DNA of 64,000 nucleotides. Origin: Pyrus communis (Eukaryota; Streptophyta; Magnoliopsida; Rosales; Rosaceae). The stretch is from NCBI RefSeq assembly GCF_963583255.1, contig NC_084810.1, forward strand, positions 2,091,251-2,155,250. Reading direction: 5' to 3'. Each line of letters starts with the position of its first letter. Position 1 is the stretch's first letter. Both the position numbers and the translations under genes were made by a program. The notes under the pieces are model-generated. The model searched no databases, was not told where the DNA came from, and saw only the letters and a list, made by a program, of their open reading frames with translations. Shown here one piece after another: positions 45,352 to 54,790 of this stretch.

Positions 45352-45500
45352 GGTTGTTCTTGCAGCACTCCATCTTTTCAAGACCGAGGCTTATGACGAT
45401 GAATTCAAGAAATACAAGGAGTGGTTCGGCAACTGTTTGAAGGAATGTGAGACGGATAGCGCCAGCGGTCACTCTCTGTGAGATTAGGTGTGACACCTAA

Positions 45501-46240
45501 TGTGGAAACAAAGAGAGTGTTGGTAAGTTTAAAAGTTATAGGAACATATTATCATGTGGGGTAGCGTGTTAGGTTGTCAGATAATGTTTATATCGTCAAA
45601 TCATGAATTCAGATTACACGTTCAAGTGAGGAACAATTTGATAATTGTCTAGACTCAGTCTTATGACAACATAAGCATCTTATCTTGATGACAACCAAGA
45701 CTCAAGTGCTAGTGAGTATATTGGGGGATGATTTAGGACGAGCAGCAGATCTCTCCCTTTGTCGGGTGTAAATGGGAAAGCAGAATTCTTGGTCATCCAC
45801 GAAAGTTGTGCATAAGACCTTTTCCTAAATGAAGATGAACAACGCCGAATTATAGTATTCAGTGACATTTTCCTCTTAAGGTTCAGCTTTTGAAATTAGT
45901 TTATATCAAATTTGCAATGTCCCTATTCAATGGTCATGTATGCTAAGATAGGATTCGCTAGACACATCCGAGCTCCCAAAATAAAGCATGAAATTTGCCA
46001 CAAACTCGTAGCGACATGCATGTCCTTTCATCTTATGACTTCAAAATTACTACTTGACCGAAAGAATTAGTTCCTCAAACAAGTGTTTCCAAATAACCAG
46101 GTCTCACAACCGCATGGAGTTAAAATTTGTAATCTTCTCAAAATTAAATATACAAAAACAAAAAGGAAGGGCTGTCAAAGTAATGACACTACATCCCTCA
46201 ACCACTGATCTTTATGAGGCACGTCCGGTCCCATAGACAA
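45501..46240. other. Intergenic, no supported gene
   Basis: Short open frames on both strands show no family signature. Nothing certain can be assigned. Confidence 0.45.
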
Positions 46241-46490
46241 AAACTCTGCCTTGCATTTGCGCTTCACATGTTTTATTACTGCACATTTGCCAACCGAATA
46301 GAACATCTCTTTGCCAACAGCTTTAAAAACCAATCGCCGCGTTCTGACTTGATATATCCCGCGCATTCTTCATCCCAATGCCCTTGCTTCCAACATCAGT
46401 AGCATTCTTTCGTAACAACACGAGCTTTATAGTCCTTTCCGTACTCACCCCCGTGCTAACCAGCAAGATGACCACAGAACTTACAACCTA
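46240..46490 (-). pseudogene. CCHC zinc-knuckle protein fragment
   Basis: On the minus strand a decayed frame reads TKECY-stop-CWKQGHWDEECAGY. The arrangement C-x2-C-x4-H-x4-C is a CCHC knuckle with an in-frame TGA (46398-46396) between the first two cysteines. A second possible knuckle-like stretch (CKFCGHLAG) precedes it. The parent gene is not recognised, and a retroelement gag origin is also possible. Confidence 0.35.
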
Positions 46491-46610
46491 TATCATATTT
46501 GCTGCTCACAGTAACGCCCGCTGGAACAAATCCCAGTACGGACAATTACCAGTGCCATGTGGTTACCTTCTGTACAGCAAATTTCAGAGCCAACATAAAA
46601 TCCTTTGAAT

Positions 46611-46672
46611 CCTTCTTCTTCTTCTTCTTCTTCTTCTTCTTCTTCTTCTTCTTCTTCTTCTTCTTCTTCTTT
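46611..46672. repeat. (TTC)n microsatellite
   Basis: About 20 TTC/CTT units in a row. They produce poly-Glu and poly-Phe frames that are not genes. Confidence 0.95.
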
Positions 46673-47370
46673 GTCATTGAGTTCCAGTTGAGTCGGTCGA
46701 GTCATTGAGTCTCGAACACCTTTTTGTAAATCTTCCTCCTCTTTGTTTGTTTCTCTTTAGATATATTCCTCTTTGTCTGTTAATTTATTTGAAGTTCAAC
46801 AGTCAGAATACTCGCAAACCATGAGGTTAATGATAAGAGAGCATCGATGTGCCATAAACTAGCATAATGATGGTATGTCTTCTGTATGTCTAATTTCTAG
46901 TTGCTGTTTGACGGTCTCTGATCACAATCAAACTGCATCTGATAGTGATGTATACATGGTTGAATATTAATTTGGCCATAGAAGCGCTGTAAAATTTAAA
47001 TGTTTTTATGGGCCATAGAAGCGCTGTAAGGCACTTACACAGCGCTGCTGAGACGACAAATTCCTAGTAGAATGCGTAAGCAAACATAAAACTAAAGGCC
47101 CCTTTACTTTTCGTTCTCTAATTCGAAGCATTGCAACAGAAAAAGCACTACTTCAAGTTCAAGAATAATCTGTTAGGATGTTTATATCTTCTGTCATTAT
47201 TCCTTGTCTATTTTCGATCTTATTTCTCCTTCGATTCGATTCAAATTGATTCGATTAATTCAACTCAATCAATTGAATTCGAATCGATTCAATTCAATTT
47301 AATTCAATTATAACTTTGTTATTTTCTCAGTATAGCAAATAATCCAGTCCAGGGAAAAAATAAAAATGAT
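46673..47370. other. Intergenic with transposon-like GCGCTGT motifs
   Basis: GGCCATAGAAGCGCTGTAA occurs twice and ACAGCGCTGCTGAG once (46972-47062), typical of an eroded DNA element. At 47230-47310 there are many AATTC/GATTC repeats. No gene. Confidence 0.5.
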
Positions 47371-47439
47371 CTAGAAGCAATTGAATAGAATTTCAAGGCT
47401 GAAATAGCCAATTGCAAATTCCAGATCCCCTTCCCCATC

Positions 47440-47664
47440 ACAGATAAACCCTAAGACAAAATTAAAAAAATGCATACCCTTAGTATTCTGGATATCGTGG
47501 TCGTTGTCCTCACGGTCGTCGAACGGTTTGAACTTCGCCAGTTCCACCGCATGCCACCCCTTGACGGATCCGGATCCTGATCCTGATCCGATAGGATATC
47601 GGAATTCCAACATGGCTTTGTTTGAGAAAGAGGATACAGGAGAAAGATAGGGAGAGCGAGACAA
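47440..47664 (-). pseudogene. Isolated first-exon-like coding fragment, unrecognised
   Basis: A minus-strand frame reads MLEFRYPIGSGSGSGSVKGW, then AVELAKFKPFDDREDNDHD, and ends at a splice-donor-like ACTAAGG|GTATGC. Its GC content and composition are more gene-like than the surroundings, and a CACGTG box lies ~60 bp upstream. No following exon was found, so it may be a gene fragment or captured exon. Gly-Ser repeats come from GGATCC/TGATCC microrepeats. Confidence 0.35.
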
Positions 47665-48299
47665 AGAAAATGCAGGAGTTAGGGTTAGGCGTTTCTCTCT
47701 CTGTTATCCTCCTTTCTCCACACGTGTAAGTAGAGATTAAGTCCGAAGATGAGCGTGTGTTCTGTGAGGGGAGAGGCCACTAAATATACATATATAGTCT
47801 TTACCAAATCAGATAGGATTCCATTAAAATCCATATAGGAAACTAAAAATCTTGTTTCCTTGTTCCATAAGAAACTGATCTCATTGCTGTGCAAAAACCT
47901 TCCTTTAGTAAGGACTAGCATTCCTCTTATTAATAAGACTTTACTATTAAACCTATAGCCGGTCCCTAAAACTTCTCTATCTCATACTTATAGTCCAATA
48001 GATTTCCTCTTTGAGTAGAAGTGGCACGAAACTAACGCGTAATTGATTTCTAGTTAAAGCACAATGAAAAGTCAGTGATCAAAATAAAATTGGACTTTTG
48101 AAACCACATGAATAACAAACTGATTTTTCTGAAATGAAAATTTTAAGTAGGATTCGGAAATTTCACGCAAGGCCCCAAGAGGATTGAAGGCCTCAACGTT
48201 CTATACAGTCATGCAATTTCATGCTAATTCTATTTATATTACAAGTTTTAATTAATTACGATGCTAGGCCAAGCAAGGAAATATATTACGACACACCAA
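47665..48299. other. Intergenic AT-rich sequence
   Basis: No supported gene or repeat apart from the 5' flank of the preceding fragment. Confidence 0.45.
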
Positions 48300-48840
48300 G
48301 AGGTAATAATTATTGATTACTACCTAATTTTTCTTTTAAATTTCAACAAAAGTTTTTAGTCTTTTTTTATCTGAAGGCTAATACGAATGTTAATATATTG
48401 GAATTGATGGGCAGCTTGAAAGGGGGTCGCACCAGGTCCTGCACCAGAATCTGGAACATCTGATGGTCTGCAGCCAGCATCTCCGTCAGATGAATCAGAA
48501 GCTCCAACAAAAAGTACCCAAAGAACGGGACGACCATAGCTGAACCCATCAGCATCTTGTTTATCTTATGTTTCCCCACCATCTTTCCTACAGATAGTTT
48601 TGGGAATTATGGTTTTCAAGTTCTACTAATACCTCTCTAGCATATGCTTTCTGTATGGTTTATCAAATGCACATCTAGTAAGAAGACTGTTATAAGATCA
48701 TTAATTTATAACGTCTTGATTGGGGTGATATAAGCTTGATAAACATTGTTAGCTTCGTTCATTTTATGTTTAACTATTTGTGGCTAGTGATTGTCTATGT
48801 GATAGCTAATCAAATACTACGTACAATGGCGAATCCATTA
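48300..48840 (+). pseudogene. Truncated duplicate of the last LTPG C exon and 3' flank
   Basis: The sequence is collinear with 40772-41305, from the third intron (AGGTAATAATTATTGATTAC) through exon 4 and the 3' region (CAATGGCGAATCCA). The exon-4 equivalent has an immediate stop (GGGCAGCTTGA..) and further lesions, and no upstream exons exist here. The retained phrase GGTCCTGCACCAGAATCTGG makes the origin unambiguous. Confidence 0.9.
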
Positions 48841-49240
48841 TCTTGTGTGAAGTAATTTGGTGAATTTTTTTCTCTATTAATGATTTTTTTCTTTAAATTA
48901 ATGTCTGGCCATTAAATGTAGGGGTAAAAATGTAATCCAATTATAATTATTAGGGAGCTTTAATGAAAAGGGCTTGGGTCAACAAATATTTAACAAAAAA
49001 TCATCCTAAAATGTTATTTAACCAAAAGGGCTCAAAGTTTAATAAAAAAACTATCCAAAACAATTGTCGACCTTTTTCGTGCTCTTATCCTCATCTTCCT
49101 CGTCATCGTCCTCATCCTAATCCTCTTATCTGCACCACGAACAATTTATAGTGTTAGTATTTTATTCCAATAAAATCCAATAAGGACCTACAGTCCCAGT
49201 GATGTATGTACATATTAGGTGTCTGTAAATAGGAAAAAAA
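48841..49240. other. Intergenic sequence
   Basis: No gene. A TCATC/TCCTC-rich stretch at 49080-49130 is low complexity. Confidence 0.5.
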
Positions 49241-49750
49241 AAAAAAAGAAACAAAACATAAAACCGTTTCTGGAGAACCCAAAAATAACACTGTTTATGG
49301 AAAAAAAATAAAAAATCAGATACAATGTTTGTTTTTTCTATGCACAAATAAACACTGTATCTGGAAAGAAAATAACCAAAATCCAGAAACAGTGGCTTAA
49401 ATTCCAAAAACAGTGACTTAGATTCCAAAAATAGTGACTTAGATTTTAAAAACAGTCTATGTTTTAACCTTTGATTGTTTCTTTATTTCATGCATCAGTT
49501 GATTATATTTAAGAAACATGATGCTTATTTTGCTTTGAATCCAAATTTCACTATTTCTTTTCTAGCTTACATTTAAGAAACAATATGTCTATTTCATTTG
49601 GATCAAGAAACAGTGACTTAGATTCTAGAAACAATAACTTAGATTCCAGAAATAGTGACTTAGATTCCAAAAACAGTGTTACTTAAAATCTAGAAACAGT
49701 GTTACTTAAAATCCAGAAACAGTTTATTTTTACAGTCCAGAAATAGTGAC
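49241..49750. repeat. Degenerate CAGTGACTTAGATTCCAGAAA minisatellite
   Basis: A ~20-24 bp unit (AGTGACTTAGATTCCAAAAAC and variants) recurs about four times at 49378-49455 and six to seven times at 49602-49750. Related inverted fragments (CTGTTTCTGGA type) occur at 49260-49360. Confidence 0.7.
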
Positions 49751-50411
49751 CCGTTGCTATTATTGAATAACATGCAGATCTCAAATTTATTTTCTGGAGA
49801 AACAAATGATGAACTCCACTAACGAAGAAAAATTGAAAAACAATACCTCGAATACTTTATGAATAATAACGAGGATCACGTTTCAACGAAATAATACAAA
49901 ATATAAATTAAATAGCATGAGGATCTATATTTTTGTTTCAAAGAAAAAGAAGAAGGTCTGCAAAACAACGATGAACTCCATTAACAACAAAAATCTGGAA
50001 CTCAACCTAAAAAAGTTAGGGGTAAAATCGACAAATCATAATTTATTATAGTTAGGTTATTTTTAGTTGGATTTAATATGGGCCTTGTACTAATCATTAA
50101 ACAAAACTTATAACATGGTTTTTTTATATTAAAACTAAAACTTTTCAAACCATTTTCATTAATTTTCCTTAATTATTAATGATTATTTTCTCCATACATA
50201 CATGCCCACTTGTAAATTGTAATGGAACCCTGGTATAATTATGTTCTCCATTAATCAAATTTCTTCATGAATAAATCAAGGAGATATGTGGAAAGTGGAT
50301 TGTATCTTGGTTAATAAATTTTTTTTCAACCACTTAGTACTATAATTCAAAATAGTTTTATCGCTTGTAATAAAAATTCAAAGAAATAATCTAAACGCTC
50401 GAAGAATAAAA
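49751..50411. other. Intergenic AT-rich sequence
   Basis: No gene. 50090-50165 resembles one end of the abundant MITE family also seen at 10766 (AACCATTTTCATTAATTTTCC). Confidence 0.45.
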
Positions 50412-50418
50412 TCAGAAA

Positions 50419-50709
50419 TAGCAAAAACGGAGATGAAAGATGGATATTATTTCTCATATTATCCAAAGCATCTCCTATTTATTATTTTATTTCTCCTCAT
50501 TGATATTCCGTGAAGGAACGTTCACAATACAAAATAAAAGAAAAACCCTGCTCATCAGCATGAATAGCAAAAACGGAGATGAAAGATGGATATTATTTCT
50601 CATATTATCCAAAGCATCTCCTATTTATTATTTTATTTCTCCTCATTGATATTCCGTGAAGGAACGTTCACAATACAAAATAAAAGAAAAACCCTGCTCA
50701 TCAGCAATT
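50419..50709. repeat. 146-bp near-perfect tandem duplication
   Basis: AGCAAAAACGGAGATGAAAG starts at 50420 and again at 50566. The copies match over about 140 bp through ACCCTGCTCATCAGCA. The second copy covers the stop codon of the defensin-like pseudogene (50701-50703). Confidence 0.95.
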
Positions 50710-51848
50710 AATCATGCATGTGCAAAAAATTTCACCAGACACGCCGGGGACTTTTTCGCATTTCGACGTGCTTGTCGGGTCTTGCAACCAACATTTCTCT
50801 TCACATTTCTAGTCATACCCTGTATTATTGCAGCGATAATCCCCTATCACCACTCTGCATTTCTTGGCATCAGTAGTAGCTGCACATATGACAAGTTAAG
50901 AGTTTAATAAAATCAGTCCATATGGTAATAAAAAAAATAGAAAACTTCATTTTAATCTTTGGTACAGATAAGTTTTTAATTAAAATCATGAGTAAGATCT
51001 AAATCTAATTTTAGTCCCCTGATACATTAATAATCTCATTTATTAATTATATTTTGATGTTTTAATTATTTATCTTTTTCTTTCTAATTTTTAATGTATT
51101 AATTTTATTTCATTATAATTTTTATTTTCATTTCATTCATCGTAATATATTTTGTTGTGAACATTTAGATAAACTAATTTTTGTTATATAATATATTTCG
51201 ATGTACTTTATCTTCTTCATTTAGGTATATTAAATTCATTAAAATACATTTCGGTATATACATTTAGGTACACACATTTCGGTACATGCATTTCGATACA
51301 AAAATTTAGGTACATTAATTCAATATAATACATTTTCGGTACTAATATTTCGGTACACACATTTAGGTACATTAATTTAATATTAATACATTTCGGTGCA
51401 AATATTTAGGTACATACATTTCGGTACTAACATTTAAATATATTAGTTCAATATCATATATTTCGGTACTAACATTTAGGTATATTAATTGAGTCTTTCA
51501 AGTTTGAAGAATGTTAAATAAAATTAATAAATTAAAAAACTCTTTTTTGGTCAAAAAAAAAAATTTAAAATTTGTGTATTAATAAATTTAAATATTTAAT
51601 GGGAGACATTAAATAAAATGCACATTAATTATTTTGAATTAAGGACATATTAGGGACTAAAATCAATATTCAATCTAACACCAGATTTTTTTTTAAATTT
51701 TAATCTTCTTGAAGGATTAAAGTTCAAAAACCCCTAATTAGGCATGCATTTATATTTGCAATAGGACTACGTCGGGGGATTAGTAATTACCGGAGCCGAG
51801 AAGAACAAGAACGATTAGAAAGCTGAGGAGTGAAACTGATTTGGCTAT
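50701..51848 (-). pseudogene. Defensin-like (DEFL) gene, decayed
   Basis: The two-exon structure is identical to the intact gene at 56942-57382. Exon 1 is 51848-51791 (58 nt, signal-peptide coding; same length and phase) and exon 2 is 50879-50701 after acceptor TGTGCAG. The start codon is ATA instead of ATG (51848-51846), with an in-frame stop just upstream. Exon 2 has an in-frame TAG (50811-50809) between the first and second cysteine groups. The cysteine array around it is otherwise preserved (KKC, YRC, then C-x3-C, SKC, C-x-C, NC). Two disabling changes with intact splice sites indicate a recent pseudogene of a secreted CS-alpha-beta type peptide. Confidence 0.85.
51180..51500. repeat. ACATTTCGGTAC / ACATTTAGGTAC minisatellite
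   Basis: Alternating short units (CATTTCGGTACA, CATTTAGGTACATTAATTCAATA and variants) repeat for about 300 bp. They lie inside the intron of the defensin-like pseudogene. Confidence 0.8.
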
Positions 51849-52247
51849 CTTAACCTTTCAAATGTCATTATTTAGTGAGCTAAAGAGAACCTACAAATAG
51901 CTGAGCGAACTTGTCTTCGTAACTCCTGCGATATTGTGTTTATAGGGTTGGAGGATGGGTACGCAGGTTTTGACGGACAAGGATGAGAATACACAATTTC
52001 TAGACATAAATGGTAAACTAAAATTATAATATGAACAAGTCCGCAAGCAATGTATTAATCGTAAATGTTGCATATGACATAAGGAAATATTGACATACAT
52101 AGTACATTAAAATAAACATTATTGGGCCTATTCTCTATAAGGATCCATTCCTATTTAGTTATGAATTACAAATTCTCACATACACATAAATAACTCATTA
52201 AAAGCACAAAGGGGAAAAGATTTGTATACATGTCACCCATAGGACAA
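51849..52247. other. 5' flank of the defensin-like pseudogene
   Basis: No other gene is supported; TATA-like sequence is present near 51935. Confidence 0.4.
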
Positions 52248-52433
52248 GTTGTGGAGGATTGCAAAGCTCTACTCAATACAATCACTGAAGCAAATATCAC
52301 CCACACTCGCTGAAACGCAAACGCTGCTGCTCACCGCCTTGCAAAAGTCGGTCTATCTCTGATGCAAAGCTGTGAATGGATCGGTTCTCCACCTAGTATC
52401 ATAACTGATATAATTGTTGAGGACTGTATGTAG
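52248..52433 (+). pseudogene. RNase H-like (RVT_3) fragment of a non-LTR retroelement-derived sequence
   Basis: One frame reads VEDCKALLNTITEANITHTR, then NANAAAHRLAKVGLSLMQSC and EWIGSPPSIITDIIVEDCM, ending at TAG 52431. This is the C-terminal end of the plant RNase H-like RVT_3 domain. An in-frame TGA (52311-52313) replaces the Arg that normally precedes (R/E)ANxxAH. No upstream part is present. Confidence 0.8.
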
Positions 52434-53119
52434 CCCTATGTTTAGAGATGAATCAACCTTTGTAATGCAATTAATGATGAAATGAAATCTACTATTGTAT
52501 CTTTTTTTAAAAAAAACTGTGATTTATCTGTAAAATGAATGTATCCTTACATGTCGCCACACAATGTATTAATGATTAATGTTGCACAGATTGTAAGGAA
52601 ATGTTAAACAAACGCATATTAAGCGAGAGCTAATTCTGTCTTATATGCATTTTTTCATTATAGATAAACACTACTTGGCTCTTTCTATGTAAGGAGTCAC
52701 TAATTCCGTCTTATATGCATTTTTTTTAAACCAAAGATATTATTTACACTAAGAGGTGGAGATAGTGGGTTAGACCTCACAATGGGCTTGCAATAACATG
52801 AAGAGTCTACTAAACCATAGTACTAAGTGGCGTCTTATATGCATATTAAGTATACCAAAATAACTAAATAAGCACACAAAGAAAAAGATATATATGTAGA
52901 CTTGTCTAATTATGATTTATTTGAAAGGAGAAATTACCCTTGCAGGAAATTGGCTAATTATTTTCCATTAAATGGTGCATAAACAAGTCCTAAAGCAATG
53001 TATTAGTTATCAGTGTTGCATAGGCTATATAAGGAAATGACTAGCAAGCACAACCCGATTACTTCGCTGATGTTGCATATATGGACGGCTTTCTTTTTAT
53101 TTTCGTTAATGAAAAGAGT
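52434..53119. other. Intergenic sequence
   Basis: No supported gene. TAATTCCGTCTTATATGCAT-like phrases recur at 52636, 52700 and 52830, suggesting small internal duplications. Confidence 0.45.
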
Positions 53120-54272
53120 GGGTAAATTATATAAAACTACCTCAACTATTAGGTCATTAACAGTTTCATACCTCGTTTTCAAAAAATTTCAATGTCATAT
53201 ATCTTCGAATTTGTTGCAATGTCATACCTTCGGTCAGTTCACTGTCAGTTCCTCTGTTAAATGCTGACGTGGCATGAGGCATGTCCACTTTTTATTAAAA
53301 AAATTAATAAAAAATTATTAAAAACTTAATAAAATATTAATTAAATATTAACTAAATATTAAAAAATTAAAATTAAATTAAAAAAAAAAAAAACAAACAA
53401 AACCAAACCCAGATCCCACCCCCAACCCTCGAAACCCCATCCCCTTCATCATTTTCTCTCCCTGCAACCCAAATCCAAAATCACTCCCACCCATCCTCCA
53501 CCTCCTCCTCCGCACCCATCCTCCACCTCCTCTGCGCACTCATCTTCCCATCCCCCTCCACCCGAGCCCAACTTGCAAACCAGAAAAAGAAAAAAAAAAA
53601 AAAAAACCCATCTTCATCTTCCCTGACCCCCCTTCCCTGCAACCCACCCCTTTCTTCCCCTTCCCGTCTTCCCCAAACCCACTGTGCACCCATCCCCCAC
53701 CTCATCCTCCACACCCACTACTTGCAACCCAGAAAAGAAAAAAAAAAAACCCATCTCCCTTTCCCTGCAACCCAGATCTCGTCTTCCCCAATGGGTGTGG
53801 ATTTAAGGAGTGGGGTGTATAGAGGAGAGAAAAGGGTGGGTGCGGAGGAGGATGTGGAGGATGGGTGTGGTGGGTTTGGGGAAGACAGGAGGGGGAAGAA
53901 AAGGGTGGGTTGCAGGGAAGGGGGGTCGGGGAAGATGAAGATGGGTTTTTTTTTTTTTTTTTTTTTTTTTCTTCTTCTTCTGGGTTGCAGGTTGGGTGGG
54001 GGAGAAGGGGGTTGGGGGGGGGGGGAGGGAATACGAACTGGGTTTCATTTTCTTCTTTTTTTTTTAAATTTTAAATTTTTAATATTTAGTTAATATTTAA
54101 ATAATATTTAATTAATTTTTTAATAAAAAGTGGACCCCGCCTCATGCCACGTCAGCATTTAACAGAGGAATTGACAGTGAACTGACGGAAGGTATGACAT
54201 TGAAACTTTTTAAAGACAAGGTATGAAACTGTTAATGACTCAATAGTTAAGGTAGTTTTATGTAATTTACTC
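53120..54272. mobile_element. MULE-like foldback element, second family
   Basis: The ends GGGTAAATTATATAAAACTA and the reverse complement of TAGTTTTATGTAATTTACTC match, continuing for about 160 bp (AACAGTTTCATACC, GAGGAAYTGACAGTGAACTGA, ATGCTGACGTGGCATGAG). Beyond that, one arm is C/A-rich (CCCACCCATCCTCCACC) and the other G/T-rich, so the arms can pair over most of the 1.15 kb. The element begins like the 1331-2396 element (GRGTAAATTA), suggesting one superfamily. No target duplication is evident. Long frames inside are low-complexity artefacts. Confidence 0.8.
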
Positions 54273-54790
54273 TATATTTTTTATATCATATTTGTATTAC
54301 CTCTCTAATAGAGGTAGGCCCACCAACACATGCAAATCTTATCTCTATTAAAGAGGTAATACAAATACAATATGAAAAATATGGTAATAGTAGTATTTTT
54401 GTAATGAAAATCACTTGGGCGGCTTGTCATTGTAATAATAGCACAATAAAACACCGTTGTTTAAAAGGGCGAAGCTATAGGCTGTAATAGAGGGGTGGGC
54501 TAACAGGAAGAAAATGAAAGTCTAAAACCCCCAACAATGACTTGAAAATGGGAGGTTCTAAGAGGAAAATGTGATAATAATCTGTTTAAAGGGTTATATT
54601 GGGTTTACGAATCTAACAAAATCTAAGCTAAATCAATGTAAGTCTGCTTCAGAAAGCTGATTGGGGAAGAAGCTGCCTTGCTGCCATAGTCCATTGGAAG
54701 AACAGCTCCACCCTTGATTGTTTACTATTTAATAGTTTCGAAGGTATATGGATTAGTTGTGACTAATTAACTTGCTTGCTCGATTCCTAT
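54273..54790. other. Intergenic with short direct and inverted repeats
   Basis: AGAGGTAATACAAATA occurs in opposite orientations (54290-54310, 54347-54370), a small foldback. No gene. Confidence 0.45.

Larger units (their letters stand above)
42154..45500 (+). pseudogene. Thionin-like secreted peptide gene, interrupted
   Basis: The gene starts at 42154 (second Met at 42157) with a signal peptide-like stretch KKLVAVFLMFVV. It is cut at 42199 by the 3.15-kb retrotransposon 42200-45351. It resumes at 45357 after the duplicated GGTTG, exactly in the same frame, through a C-x3-C segment (about 45430-45445) rich in charged residues. The frame then stops at 45479-45481. In the next frame two further Cys codons occur at 45477 and 45489 before a TAA at 45498; this fits a one-base frameshift in the conserved C-terminal part. 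Cys spacing and charge resemble the plant thionin-like family (secreted antimicrobial or signalling peptides), but the match is to short motifs only. Two independent lesions make it a pseudogene. Confidence 0.65.

Noticed and set aside
46493..46708. Poly-Glu / poly-Phe frames
   Set aside because: They come from the (TTC)n microsatellite.
53481..54093. Frames of 69-123 codons, Gly/Pro-rich
   Set aside because: Low-complexity arms of the second foldback element, mirrored on both strands.
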